Shown here piece after piece: positions 1 through 10,633 of a stretch of 64,000 nucleotides of DNA. Numbering within the stretch: the stretch's first letter is position 1; the number at the start of each line of letters is the position of its first letter. The notes beneath the pieces are model-generated. The model made no database searches. It was not told the DNA's origin and saw only the letters and a program-made list of their open reading frames with translations. This DNA comes from Adiantum capillus-veneris (taxonomy: Eukaryota; Streptophyta; Polypodiopsida; Polypodiales; Pteridaceae), in the NCBI GenBank assembly GCA_014529385.2, contig CM043950.1, positions 153,812,445-153,876,444 on the forward strand, written 5' to 3'. The translations under genes and the position numbers were made by a program.

Positions 1-707
1 CAGAAGTGAGTAAGGCCAGCTTGGCATGGGACTGTGGATGTTGCAAGGTGGGGCTTAAAAGAGTTGTGTGTTTGTGTAATAGTGTGTCCATGAAGGCAAG
101 TAGCGGTATATCATGTGCGTGTTATGCTCTTTGTACCATTTGGCAGTTGGTGGGGCCACGGATGGTGGGCAAGTTGCCTACAGTGTATGTGTGTTGATGC
201 ACCGATTGCAGGTAGTAGAGGTGGACACACCCACAAATTGCAATCGTGTGTGTGTTTGTGTGATGCGCATAAGATCGTGAGAGGGGGAGAATTTTCTTGC
301 TCTATTAACGGCAATCAGGAATCTGCAAGCCCAAGTGGGGTTCGACAGGTGGGGTGACTGGGCTCACGCAGGAGTAGGAGTAGGAGTTGACGAGGCTGGA
401 TTGTGTGGGTGGATGGTGTAAATATGGCAGCAATGGCATGGGCATTGCATGAGCCTGTGCATTCAAATCCACCTCATGGAGGCCTGGCAGGTAGCAAGCT
501 GATAGAGAGAGAGAGTGTACGGGGTAGCAATAGGCGACAAAGGAGAAAACTTGTGTCCCACACAGTGTGTGTGTGTGTGGCGAAAACGCCAAGCCAAAAT
601 TGGCGTATGTGTGTAAGCTTCAGAGTGTGATGGTGGGTTGAAGGCTTTTATTTTTTTAATGCAAGTGATGGCTTAGTCGAAGACATTGTGTGCGTGTGTG
701 AGAGAGC

Positions 708-708
<1 letters not shown>

Positions 709-794
<86 letters not shown>
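709..794. repeat. (GA)n microsatellite
   Basis: Uninterrupted GA dinucleotides of about 43 units. Frames across it give Arg-Glu or Ser-Leu runs that are not genes. Confidence 0.97.
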
Positions 795-795
<1 letters not shown>

Positions 796-940
796 AGCAA
801 ACGACACGTACACTCTGGCTGTCATGGCGTCGTCTGAAGCAATCCGATCTCGAAAAGGGAGGATTTTTTTTATTTTTATTTTTTTGAAAAAAACGATAAG
901 GGAGTGTTCCCATACATGGTGGCAAAAGATGGAACTTGAG

Positions 941-1022
941 TGTGTTTAAACATGTTTTAAAGAGGAAGATGCGATGTGTGTTTAAACATGTTTTAAAGAG
1001 GAAGAAGCAATGTGTGTTTGAA
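941..1022. repeat. Tandem repeat, 36-bp unit, two copies plus a partial third
   Basis: Units begin TGTGTTTAAACATG at 941 and 977 and differ by about two bases. A third copy breaks off at about 1022. Each unit contains the palindrome GTTTAAAC. Confidence 0.85.
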
Positions 1023-2225
1023 TAAAATCCTCAGAGTAAACAATCATGATGCTCGAATTCGATCATACAATTCAATCATACACACCCAATATAGCAAATA
1101 CCATGTACATTCTCACTCCGATGCTCATTTGCTATAGATAATTTTTCTGATCATGATTGCCATCATCCATGCACAACAACCCATATCTTTCACCCCAAAA
1201 CTGATTCAATTTACACTCCATGAAATGGATACCAGATGTAAAATATTTACATGAAGTCCATGTGCTTTGGCATCTAATTTTATATGTTTTTTACATGAAG
1301 GCAATTGATAGTCTACATACACACCATTAGGTTGCATTCAAAAAATTAGCACACAATCATTGGATTTTTTGACCATTTACTTCCATTTAGAGATGATTTG
1401 AACACCCATATCGGATTGAAAGTTATGCATGCAAAAAATCCAATTCTCAATTTAACATCGATGCGTCTTTTCCTCGATTGGGCAATGCAAATAAGTAAAT
1501 TAATCGAAGTTATCATCTCATTTGCATAACCACATCAATCATTGTAACTTATGTTGCTCATATCCCTATTAAAAAATCATCCAACCCTAATTAGGCTTGT
1601 CATCTCAATGCTACACACTTTTGATTTATATGGCATGCACAAATCATTGAAATTATTATCATATCCATTTGAATTGGCATACAACTAAATGGTAATACAT
1701 ACAATCATTCTCAATTATTTGAATTGAGTAATTCCTCTCAATTGATTTGATGACACACACAAATTTTTAGGTCTATTCAATCATTATGATTAGTGAACAA
1801 CACCAAAATCATTCATTCCAAATTGGATATCAAGCACCATTGCATAGGCACACACATTAGTGCATTTTTTCCATGTTCATCAAATTGATTCATCATTAGC
1901 ATGGAAATACACTAAAAATCTACACAATTGAGTACCAATTGAGTGATCTATCTCAATTTCCAAAGCCAATTGTGATACACACATCAATTATTTGGCCAAA
2001 TTAATCATCATAATTGGTAAAAAATACCAATTTCTTTCAAGCACCGGATTGCACATGCCATTGAGTAGGCACACATGCCCAAATTTAGGCCCAAATTTAT
2101 GCAAAAATTACATCAATTCCACGTTGAAATGCTCAAATTGCAAACTCAATCAAGCATAAGTGAACGCATGCATGCTTAATTTTTTAAAAATTAACAATAT
2201 TTTGACCCAATCAAGCAATGCACAC

Positions 2226-3742
2226 TGATAGCGGGAAAAAGAGCAGTGCAATCGGGTGGCCTCTGTACTCGTGCACACTCCACAAACCACGCCTCATGCA
2301 AACGACCAAAGAACAAAACAAAGGGGGCACCACCCTAAATTAAGAGGTTTAGAGACCTCACACATAGTGCACATAGGCAAGTGAGACTTCTGGCATTATG
2401 ATGGCATCAAAACATATGGCAAAACACATAGAAACGAAGCTTAGGGACCTTATGTAGCATATATATACGCAAGACATCAACTTAACAATACAATGGCATC
2501 TGATCATACATAACAAGGATATAGAGAAGCAAGCCAAGGATGGCATAATCCCTTGTCAAAAACAATCAACCCAGCAAGTAGGTATGATCCTACTAGCAAC
2601 ACATCAATACCTTAGAGAATGATGGCGAGGATGGTGGCCATGGAGCATGAGAGAAGACTCCTTATTTAGGTTTTAGGGCTAGTAATGTAGCATACTAGAG
2701 GAAGAGAGAGAGAGGGAGAGAGAGTAGAGCTGCATCCATAGCTCCTCGTTGTGAGCAATGTCGTCATAGCTTCGTTGCTTGGTGAAGTGGGTGAAGTGTT
2801 GGTTTTGAGTGAGAGAAGGCCTCCTTATATAGGTTTCTGAGAGGGTTTAGGATTAGGGATAAACATGCTTAAATCTGCTGATTGGGGTTACTTTTTGCTT
2901 AGGGTGGTCAACAGATTGAGGTCACCGGATATGTCACCATCAAGATATTCTCTAGAGTGATGTGAGAGGGGAGGGTAAATGCTGATTTTTCTGATTGTGA
3001 CACATGGGGATAAGGCCTTGACCAGCATTTAAGAGCAGGTAAGGTGGCTGTTGAAACTGGAGGTTCTGCACATGTCAGGGGGGGACCTGCCGGGGGGGGG
3101 GTGGCAGCTGGGTCCTCCAGAATATCAAATTCTCAAAAAATCCTCAACCATGGCTTCTTTGAAAAAAGCAGCATGTTTCTTTTCAACTCAAAAGTCTTTA
3201 TCCCTGTTGACTCACCTTTACCATAAGATTTTCCCCTTTTCTCCTCCTGTAACTGCATTGTTGATGCCCAATCACTGCTTCTAGTAACAGTGAACTGTTA
3301 CCTATCAAATACTTATGGTGCAGTAAAAAATATTTACCATGGGTAAAAAAAGTTACTGTAGGTAAAAAGTGATTTGTATTTACCATGTAGGTGAAAAATA
3401 TTTACTGTAGGTAAAAAATATTTACTGTTGTAAAAAATATTTACTGTCGGTAAAAAAGTGAAAACGGAGTATGCTGTGCTGTGAGTCCACACGAACATCC
3501 TCGTGTAAATTTCACTAGAAATTCACACCTAGAATGGGCTATTCTGTAAGATATAGGTTGTAGGCATGCATAAGAGCTCGTTCCCACGTATCTTCTGTCC
3601 ATGGCACTTTTTACTCTTTGGTGCTTGTGAAGTAGATTTTTCTTCTCTTTCGAGATCCCTTGGACTAGAGTATCCTCATCTCCCCAACAACTGACTGTGC
3701 CTTTATTGCATCTTGAGAAGGGGTCCTAAAAACCATGCATCA
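2226..3742 (-). repeat. Element A 3' LTR
   Basis: Direct copy of 10634-12166. It lacks a 15-bp segment present near 11570 in the other LTR. The TATA-like CTATATAAGG on the minus strand is at 2823-2832, about 910 bp into the LTR, which puts U3 at 3742-2830 and R/U5 to its left. Confidence 0.96.
3318..3455. repeat. Palindromic subrepeats in element A U3
   Basis: About six variants of GTAAAAAATATTTACTGT occur in a row. Each is close to a palindrome (GTAAA...TTTAC). The same array is in the other LTR at about 11745-11880. They lie upstream of the TATA box on the minus strand, where enhancer-like U3 repeats are expected. Confidence 0.8.
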
Positions 3743-3747
3743 TATAG

Positions 3748-3758
3748 CCCTCCCCCTT
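3748..3758 (-). other. Element A polypurine tract
   Basis: Minus strand AAGGGGGAGGG, six bases from the inner edge of the 3' LTR: the expected plus-strand primer. Confidence 0.85.
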
Positions 3759-4167
3759 AAGCTAGAGGTATTTGATGCCTCTAGCTGTAGGTTATGCTAC
3801 AATAGGGTTCTCTTGAATACTTACCCACCTGGTACCAATTGAATTTGCCATGTTACTGCTTTCTTGGCTGATGCACCCTGTTTAGTCCTTTCTGATGAAT
3901 AATTGTATCCATCCATGACTAACAACTGGTCTCCTAGACCCTTGAAAGCCATACCCCATCCATTGTCAATATCCGCTTTCACTGGTAGCATTCTCTTTTT
4001 TTTTTCTTCTTCTCTTTTTTTCCTTTTTTTTTTGTTTTTTTGAAACGACTATGTACATCATTGTTACCTTAGTTGGAGCTCGAATATGATGAGCTCTCCT
4101 CTGAACCATCCTTAGCATTGATTTCACCAGCATATGGCTGTGAAAGACGACATTGGTAGGCCTTCAA

Positions 4168-5075
4168 TCACCAACCATTTACCGGGGTCTGATGTACCTT
4201 ACCATCTAGGTCACCTAGTTGGTAACTACCATTTGAGAACCTCTGTATCACTACAAAAGGGCCTTCCCACTTAAGCAAGAACTTACCATCCTTCCTGCGA
4301 TCAAAGCGATTGTCGTATCTGAGCACTAAAGAACCTTCCTTGATACCTTTCTTGACAAGGTTGCGATTGAACTTCTTTCGTTTCTTCTCTGCCTGGGCTG
4401 CATAGTACTTCACTGTTGACTCTCGATCTAGCCCTAACCTCTCCAAATCGATGATTCTTCCTTCCACCTGTTTCTCTTGACTATCCTCTTGATGTGCTTT
4501 TAGAACTCGGACGCTCGCTAGCTCCACTTCTATAGGCAATAGTGCCTCTTGCCCGTAAACCAAGTGAAAAGGTGTATACCCCAAGGATGTTTTAAAGGAT
4601 GTTCTGTAGGCCCAAAGTGCTGCATCTAGGTGTTTGTCCCATGCCTTAGGATGTAAATGCACTTGCTTAGTGATGATTTTACAAATAAGACCATTTACCT
4701 TTTCCACAAGACCATTGCACTGAGGGTAGTATGGTGTAGAGTGCTTGCGCTTGATTTTTAACTTGCTCATCAATTGCCCGACTAAATCAGCTCGAAATCA
4801 AGGTCCCCTATCCGAGAGAATCTCCAAAGGTGTGCCAAAACGGCAACAAAGGCATTCAAAAATGAAATCACTCACGTCCTTGGCTGTGATGCGCTTTGTG
4901 GGACGAGCTTCTGCCCATCTAGTCATGTACTCCACCCCCATAATGATGTATTCCTTCCCTGATTGAGTGCAAGGTAGTGGCCCTATTGCATCTATCCCCC
5001 AATTTTTCAAATGGCCCATAGGTTTTGATTGAATGCTGATTTTCATGGGTAAGACGCCTTGGTCCAGCTTTTTGG
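4168..5075 (-). pseudogene. Element A integrase catalytic core and C-terminus, shifted frame
   Basis: Continues integrase after the frameshift. It shows the catalytic triad context GIDAIGPLP, LSDRGP and NGLVEKVNG (D, D, E). A TGA at 4798-4800 sits two residues into the segment after the second Asp, where a Gly codon would be usual. The reading frame then resumes to a natural end at 4168 with a basic C-terminal domain (RKDGKFLLKWEGPF). It lies just upstream of the 3' untranslated region and PPT. Confidence 0.88.
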
Positions 5076-7069
5076 CAAACCTCACATGTGCGGCACCAAT
5101 GTTGTACATCTCGATGGAGGCTTGGCCACGTGAACCCTGCTTGTAAAATCTTTCTGCTAGTAATCTCTTGTGAAAAGTGGCCACCACACACACCTTCATG
5201 ACAACTAAACAAAATATCCTTTATCTCTTGGGATGCAGGAACTCTCCTTAAGACAACATCTTTCCCTCTACAATACAAGTCCTCATTCACTAAGCTATAA
5301 CTGGTAGCCTTTTTTGCCAACCACCTACGTTCACTTTTACTCATACCAGAGGGTGCTTCACAATGCTCAAGAAAGTAAAGTAAATCATTCAGCTCCTCCT
5401 TTCCCTGGTATAAAGGACTTTTCACAAGGATAGCACCTACTATGAGAGTTTGTAGTTCTTCACCTGCTAAGGCATCTGCTTCTCGATTTTGATCTCTAGG
5501 TACAAAGTGCACTCGAACTTCTTTAAAACCCTTCAACAAGGCCTTTGCTTCCCTCATCTTAACAGACAATTTGTCATTTTTATAGGCCCATACACCAACC
5601 ATTTGCTTAACAATCAACATGGAGTCACCAAAAACATTTAGCTTTGTGATGCCCTGAGAAAGACAACATTGCAACCCTAAAACAAGGGCATGGTACTCTG
5701 CCTCATTGCTAGAATGAACCTCTTTTAGATGAAACCCTTTTGCAAAGATCTTCTCCTTCTCTGGACCTAATATTACTATGCCTGCTGATGCCTTGTCTTT
5801 GGTCCTCTTGTAAGCCCCATCAAAACACAGACTGTGTGCTCCCAGAAGAACTTCAGGCTCCGGGATAGGCAGTACCTTACTAGGTGCCTCTTTCTTGGCC
5901 TTCTCATAACACCTTTGTGTGAGGACATCTGCCAAACAAGCACGGGTGGAATCCTCTACTTGTAGTGTGTAGTCAAACTCTTGAAGCTGCACCACCCACT
6001 TTGCTATTCTTTGAGACAATTCCATGTGTTGTAGGGCATATGGAAAAACCTCCTCAGTTGTGATCACCACAAATTGTCTCGGAAGTAAGTAAGCCCGAAA
6101 CTTCTCCACTGCAAACTTAAGAGTTAGCACCAATTGCTCAGTTGCGCTGAAACCCTTTTCAGCAGCTGCCATCACTCTACTAGAGAAGTAGACTGGTCTC
6201 ATGAGAGATGTCTTTGGGTCTTTTTGCATCAAGACAGCTCCTAGAGCTTCTGGACCTACACTAGGATTTACATAGAATAATTCACACCATGTGGGTTGTA
6301 GGACGACAGGCAATGAGCTCAAAATGGTTTTAACTTCTTGAAAGCACCTTTCACCCTCCTCACTCCATGTCAATGTAGTGTGTTTAGTGAGCTGCTGCAA
6401 AGGATAGATTGCCTGAGAAAGTAGATGTATGAATCGTCCCATGTAGCGAACCTTTTGAATGAAGGAGACTAGTTGCTTCACGTTTGAAGGAGTAGGTAAA
6501 GCTAACAATGTCTTTACCTTGTCAGGGTCAGCCTCAATACCATCTTGAGACACAACATGGCCTAGTAGAGTGACCTTGCTCTCACCTATGTGGCACTTGT
6601 CTTTATTCAATTGCCCACCCAATTGGGCCAGACGGGTGAAACCTTCATCAACCTTGGACAGATGTACTTCCCTAGAGCTGTAAATGCAAAAATCATCAAT
6701 GAAGACTCGTATGGACTTACCAAAGTAAGGTTGAAACACCAAGTTCATAAACCTCTGGAAAGTAGCTGGGGCATTAGTTAAACCAAAAGGGATAACTCTA
6801 TAAGCAAAACACCCCCAAGATGTTATGAAGGTAGTCTTTCTTTGGTCTTCATCTGCAATTCTGATTTGGAAGTAGCCTGAGTACCCATCACACACTGTGT
6901 ACCTTTCATGAACAGCCACTTCATTTAGTATTTCATCTTGAAAAGGCAAAGGAAAATGGTCCCTTTTTGTGGCTGCGTTTAGAGGCTTGTAATCCACACA
7001 TACCCTCCACTTCCCATTTTTCTTTGGTGCTACCACAACTGGAGACACCCACTCAGAATGTTCCACTGG
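4919..7069 (-). pseudogene. pol: Element A polyprotein: RT, RNase H, archaeal-type RNase H, integrase N-terminus
   Basis: A long open frame (715 residues counted from 7066) continuing the protease frame. RT covers roughly residues 1-200 with FGLTNAPATFQRFM at 94-107 and the active site FIDD at 122-125, a normal Ty3 variant. The first RNase H (about 260-385) has Asn where the first catalytic Asp is expected (YVN, about 267). The second RNase H (about 412-535) keeps D416, E455, D481 and D531. This loss in one and retention in the other matches the known dual-RNase-H arrangement of Tat elements. The integrase zinc finger follows (H623, H630, C661, C664). After about residue 675 the frame is wrong; integrase continues in another frame (a frameshift at about 5040-5075). 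Confidence 0.92.
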
Positions 7070-8635
7070 TTAGATAAATCCTGCCTTGAGTAATCTTTTT
7101 ACTTCTTTTAAGAGTGCATCTTGTTGCACTAGCCCTAATCTCCTTAGCCTTTGCACCACTGGTTTGGCACCTTCCTTTAATTGGATATGGTGTTGGGTTA
7201 CCGTCACTCCTTTAATGTGCTTGTAATCAGTTATAAAGAGGCCAGCATGCTTCTTTAGTACCTGCAAATAGGGTTCTCTCTCTTCTTCTAGTAGGTCCTT
7301 AGCTAGCATCTCCTCTAAGCCTGTGGCTTCTTCCTTGTTTAGAGAGTCTTGACCACCTTCTCCTTCTGGGTTTCGCAGTATTATACCCATGACTTCCAAA
7401 GAGCTAGCATCCTCCTCAGATGACTCATCCTCAGATGAAGAGCAGCTGCTTGTGCTCCATTCATCCATAGAAGTCTCCATCTCTAGGTCTTGTTGTCTAC
7501 CCTGCTTCATGTCATACACAATTTTTTGTTGCTTGCCACCTACCTTATGATTTGGTCGCAACTCAAGGGAACCTGTCTCCCAATCTTGCCTAGCTTTCAT
7601 AGCCATAAGCCAAGGTCTTCCAAGGATTAGCGGATAGCCCTCCCCCTTAGTTGGGATCACATAAGCATCAATTGAGATTGCCACACCAAAAGCTGAAACC
7701 TTCACTCCATTAACCTTTCCCACACAAGCCACCCTTACATTATTTGCCATCTTAGCTTGTAAGGAAGTTTGCTCGTTTACTTCCAAACCCAACCTGTGCA
7801 TTAATTTCTCTGTCATAACACAAATCTCGGCTCCACCATCTACGTACACATTGGAGACTCGTTGACTCTTAATCTCTGCATCAATGACTGGCACGATATC
7901 CTTCATGCCTCTTGCACTAATAGACCCAACTGACTTTGCCTTAGCCCTCCTGGTGCTGACCATCTTAGACCAGGTTCTACACATCTTTGGGGAAAGGTGG
8001 AGGAGTTGCTGCCATGAAATCTTTGGTCCTTGCTTACTCACATCTGCTACCAGGTCGTAAGGTATGGATCCTACCCCAAGTGGAAAGTCTTCTACTCCTA
8101 TGTGCCTCCTTGACCTACTCTTCCTTTTCTTGTCTCCTATCACTTGGGAGGAACCCTCATTTCCTTTATCCGGCTCTGAAGCTTCCATTTCATCAGTTCT
8201 TTGTCTCCTAACTCTCTTTATTGGCATGGCAACAACTTCCTCCATTTTTTCTTTCCCTTTATCCTTACCATTGTCAAGACTTATGACAGAGACAGCCCTG
8301 TCCTCCCCTCCCGATAGTAGTGGAGGGATCTCTGCTGGTGCTTGTGGTGGTGGAGGAGGGGGTCTCAATATTTGGATTGGTGGAGCCACATGTGCATTTT
8401 TTCCATTTAGTGGCCTAGCTTGAGGAGGAGTGACTTGCTGGCGAGGAGGCCGTCTTTGATTACCATTTCCTTGATAGCATCGTGGATGGGGGCAATAATA
8501 CATGCCGTGACCTACCTCTCCACAGTTGTAGCAAATGTACTCACGTGCTTGCCTTTGTCCTTCTTGTCTATTTCGTTCATTTCCTGGCTGGGGAGCCCTT
8601 ACACCTTGAACCAGATTGATGGACAGGCTCTCTAG
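7070..8635 (-). pseudogene. Element A nucleocapsid zinc knuckle and protease
   Basis: In frame with gag after its TAA. The codons at about 8488-8530 give a CX2CX4HX4C zinc knuckle (CYNCGEVGHGMYYC), so coding clearly continues through the gag stop and there is no need for the first in-frame start at 8503. An Arg/Lys/Ser-rich linker follows, then an aspartic protease core with VDGGAE (about 225 residues after the knuckle); the DGGA form is usual for Tat proteases. A Ser/Glu-rich acidic stretch follows, then the start of RT (KRLLKAGFI). A TAA at 7070-7072 interrupts RT exactly here, and the frame continues afterwards. Confidence 0.85.
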
Positions 8636-9265
8636 TTAATTGGTGATTTGTTGAAGTAATTCTTGTTGAGAGGACTCTTGGTCTGTTGCTCCTGTCTCTG
8701 CTACTACTCTTGCCGTAGGTTGAACTAGCGGTGGAGGCTCCATTCCCCCTTGTAGTTGAGCTTGGAATTTTAACTTCCTATCCTTCTCCCTTGCATAAGT
8801 CATAGCTTTATCAAAGGCATCTGGGAATTTACCTTTTACCTTTTCTCGAAGGATGGGGTAAAGCCCTGTCAAGAAACAGTCCTTCTTTAGGCATTTTGGC
8901 GCCCTTTCTCCTTTGCCTAGTGATGCACACCATTTCTCCCACAGGTTGGAAAACTTTCCTTTATAGCTTCTATAGTCATTGGGTGATGTTTGGCGTAGCT
9001 CTAAGAGCTGTCTCCATATCTCCTCTGGAGGCTCATGGCGGCGAAATTCTTCGATGAAGGCCATCTTTAAGGACTCCCAGTCTCTTCTTTCTTCAGGTGC
9101 CAAAGTTTGATACCATAATTTTGCACCTTCCCTCAAGACCAAAGGAAAGGCCCTTAACTTAGTAGCTTCGCCATCCCTTCCCGATACCAGAAAGGCCATT
9201 TTCAAATTATCCAAAAAGTTTGGAGCAACCTCCTCAGGCTTACCATAAAAATTAGGGAAGGCCAT
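8636..9265 (-). CDS. gag: Element A gag (capsid part)
   Basis: Encodes the retrotransposon capsid that packages the element RNA. I start at the ATG at 9265 (MAFPNFYG), since upstream codons in the frame lack an ATG. It carries the Ty3 capsid pattern: a FxGxPE-type start, LWYQTL at about residue 50, W..LK..F...F at about 65, and R...Y...F..L at about 100. The frame ends with TAA at 8636-8638, but the next codons continue in the same frame into the zinc knuckle and protease. The stop therefore cuts gag before its nucleocapsid. This is either a nonsense mutation or a programmed readthrough point; mutation is simpler. Confidence 0.85.
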   Translation of the reverse strand: MAFPNFYGKPEEVAPNFLDNLKMAFLVSGRDGEATKLRAFPLVLREGAKLWYQTLAPEERRDWESLKMAFIEEFRRHEPPEEIWRQLLELRQTSPNDYRSYKGKFSNLWEKWCASLGKGERAPKCLKKDCFLTGLYPILREKVKGKFPDAFDKAMTYAREKDRKLKFQAQLQGGMEPPPLVQPTARVVAETGATDQESSQQELLQQITN

Positions 9266-9592
9266 AAGTGAGAGAGTAAACAATTACACAAACAGCTCCA
9301 ATTTATTTTAAAATAGAGTATGGTAATTACAATTTGGAGCTTTAGCACAACTTAGCTCAAAATAGGATGAAGATCGACACATCAAAGGAATGGTAATAGT
9401 CTAGTAAGGGTAGAATGACAGGATGAGGAGAGCGCAAGATTTCCCCAAGTCTCTCGGCTCCAAACAACAGGGCTATTCTTTGCTGATAAAAGATTCTTCT
9501 ATCAATACACACGGATATGACGCACAAAATGGAAAGGAAACATGCGGGGATCAGCATTCTCATTATTGGCATCCATACTTACACACAAGAGC

Positions 9593-10561
9593 CTAGCTTA
9601 GTTGCACCACCTTGGGACCAATGAGCCTGATCAGCCACAGAAGGTCAGCACCTCGGATCACTTCGACTCTTCCTGATGCATCTGTGAAGACGTAAGGCGT
9701 GATGGCAACACTTTGTACAATGCTGAGCCTTTTAGCAAGCAACAATTGGATGCTATTACCATAATCAGCATGACGAATGAAAGTGACACCATTAATGTGC
9801 AGCACATCATCAACTAAGATAGTTTCCTTAGATTGAGATAACTTCTTGAAAATTAGCAGCAAAGGTAGGGCAGGGAGGCTTTTCACCCGGTCTCCAAAGC
9901 ACTTTGGACAATATCCAAAGTGATCTTCACGTAGACAGGAGGTTGGCTTGGGATTGGTGGTGTCTGGATTCACAAAGTGCACTGGGAGCACTCGCAGACG
10001 GGTGGCAATCTTGTAGGCAAGCCTTCACCTCTTTGCTTCAGGAGGATTTAGGGGTGAGAGTCATGGTTGCAAGTTGGAGGTTGAAGTTGATTGCTCACTA
10101 GCCTTTTTCTTGCCTGTAGTGGTGATGTAATCCCTTATTAATGAGATTAAGCCAAATGTTACCTTACGCTTGAGCACGCGCTGCGGCCTTGGGCCACTTA
10201 GGTGTAGAGGTGATCTTCCTCCTCTTAGTCGTCTCCTCAGGAAAGAGAGGTCTGGTGATGCTTTCTCTTCCCTTAATGTGTGTCACAGTACCTTCGTGTA
10301 TGTTGATGTAGAATATTTCAAGCTCGTGTGCATTGGAGGTTTCTGGAGCACTCATAGGTTGAGAGGAGAGGTATATCAAGCTCTTCTTCTCACTCTCCTT
10401 CGTTGGCGACGATCACAAACAAGGCATGTAGAAGAACTTACTTCTTGAATTTCAATGATACAGCAACCTGGTAACAAGACCTCGATGAAAGCTTTTAAGG
10501 CCTCTAAAGCCTCCTCCTCTTCTGTTCTCCAATTTGCAAACTCCTCATGCCATTCGTCCAT
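9593..10561 (-). pseudogene. Element A ORF upstream of gag (Tat/Ogre ORF1-like), broken
   Basis: Three open stretches between the PBS and gag: 10376-10561 (61 codons, acidic start then an Arg-rich end), 10164-10379 (about 71 codons) and 9593-9991 (132 codons, non-ATG start in this frame). The first and third share a frame; the middle one is shifted and overlaps the first by four bases at a TGA. The third has a CPKC pair near residue 29 and otherwise no family I recognise. An ORF of unknown function in this place is typical of Ogre-type Tat elements. It looks like one longer reading frame damaged by indels, but the three parts could be chance openings. Confidence 0.4.
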
Positions 10562-10616
10562 GTTGTAGATTGCACATCTTCATTGCTTGTGGACTGAAGG
10601 TCTGTGTAGCCCTCCT

Positions 10617-10630
10617 CCGTGGGGGCACCA
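10617..10630 (-). other. Element A putative primer binding site
   Basis: Minus strand TGGTGCCCCCACGG, three bases inside the 5' LTR. It begins with TGG, as a site pairing with a tRNA CCA end must. It is not the initiator-Met site used by the copia elements here. I cannot name the tRNA from memory; Ogre relatives are known to use tRNA-Arg. Confidence 0.55.
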
Positions 10631-10633
10631 AAA

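Larger units (their letters stand above)
1..2225. other. Non-coding flank, probably internal DNA of older element B
   Basis: No credible gene. Bases 1-700 are rich in GTGTGT, then come a GA array and AT-rich sequence with many CACAC/AATT words. The same texture resumes at 12172, directly across the insertion of element A, so 1-2225 and 12172-13280 were probably contiguous. The join leads into a PBS and LTR edge at 13262-13281, so this is most simply untranslated interior of an element read on the minus strand. Open frames here are short and low in complexity. Confidence 0.4.

Noticed and set aside
6688-6702. FIDD in element A RT (and FFDD in element E) as a mutated active site
   Set aside because: F-x-D-D is a common normal variant of Y-x-D-D in Ty3/gypsy RT; the two catalytic Asp are kept.
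7070-8638. Rescue of the element A TAA codons by fern U-to-C RNA editing
   Set aside because: That editing is known for organelle transcripts; there is no reason to expect it in a nuclear retrotransposon.
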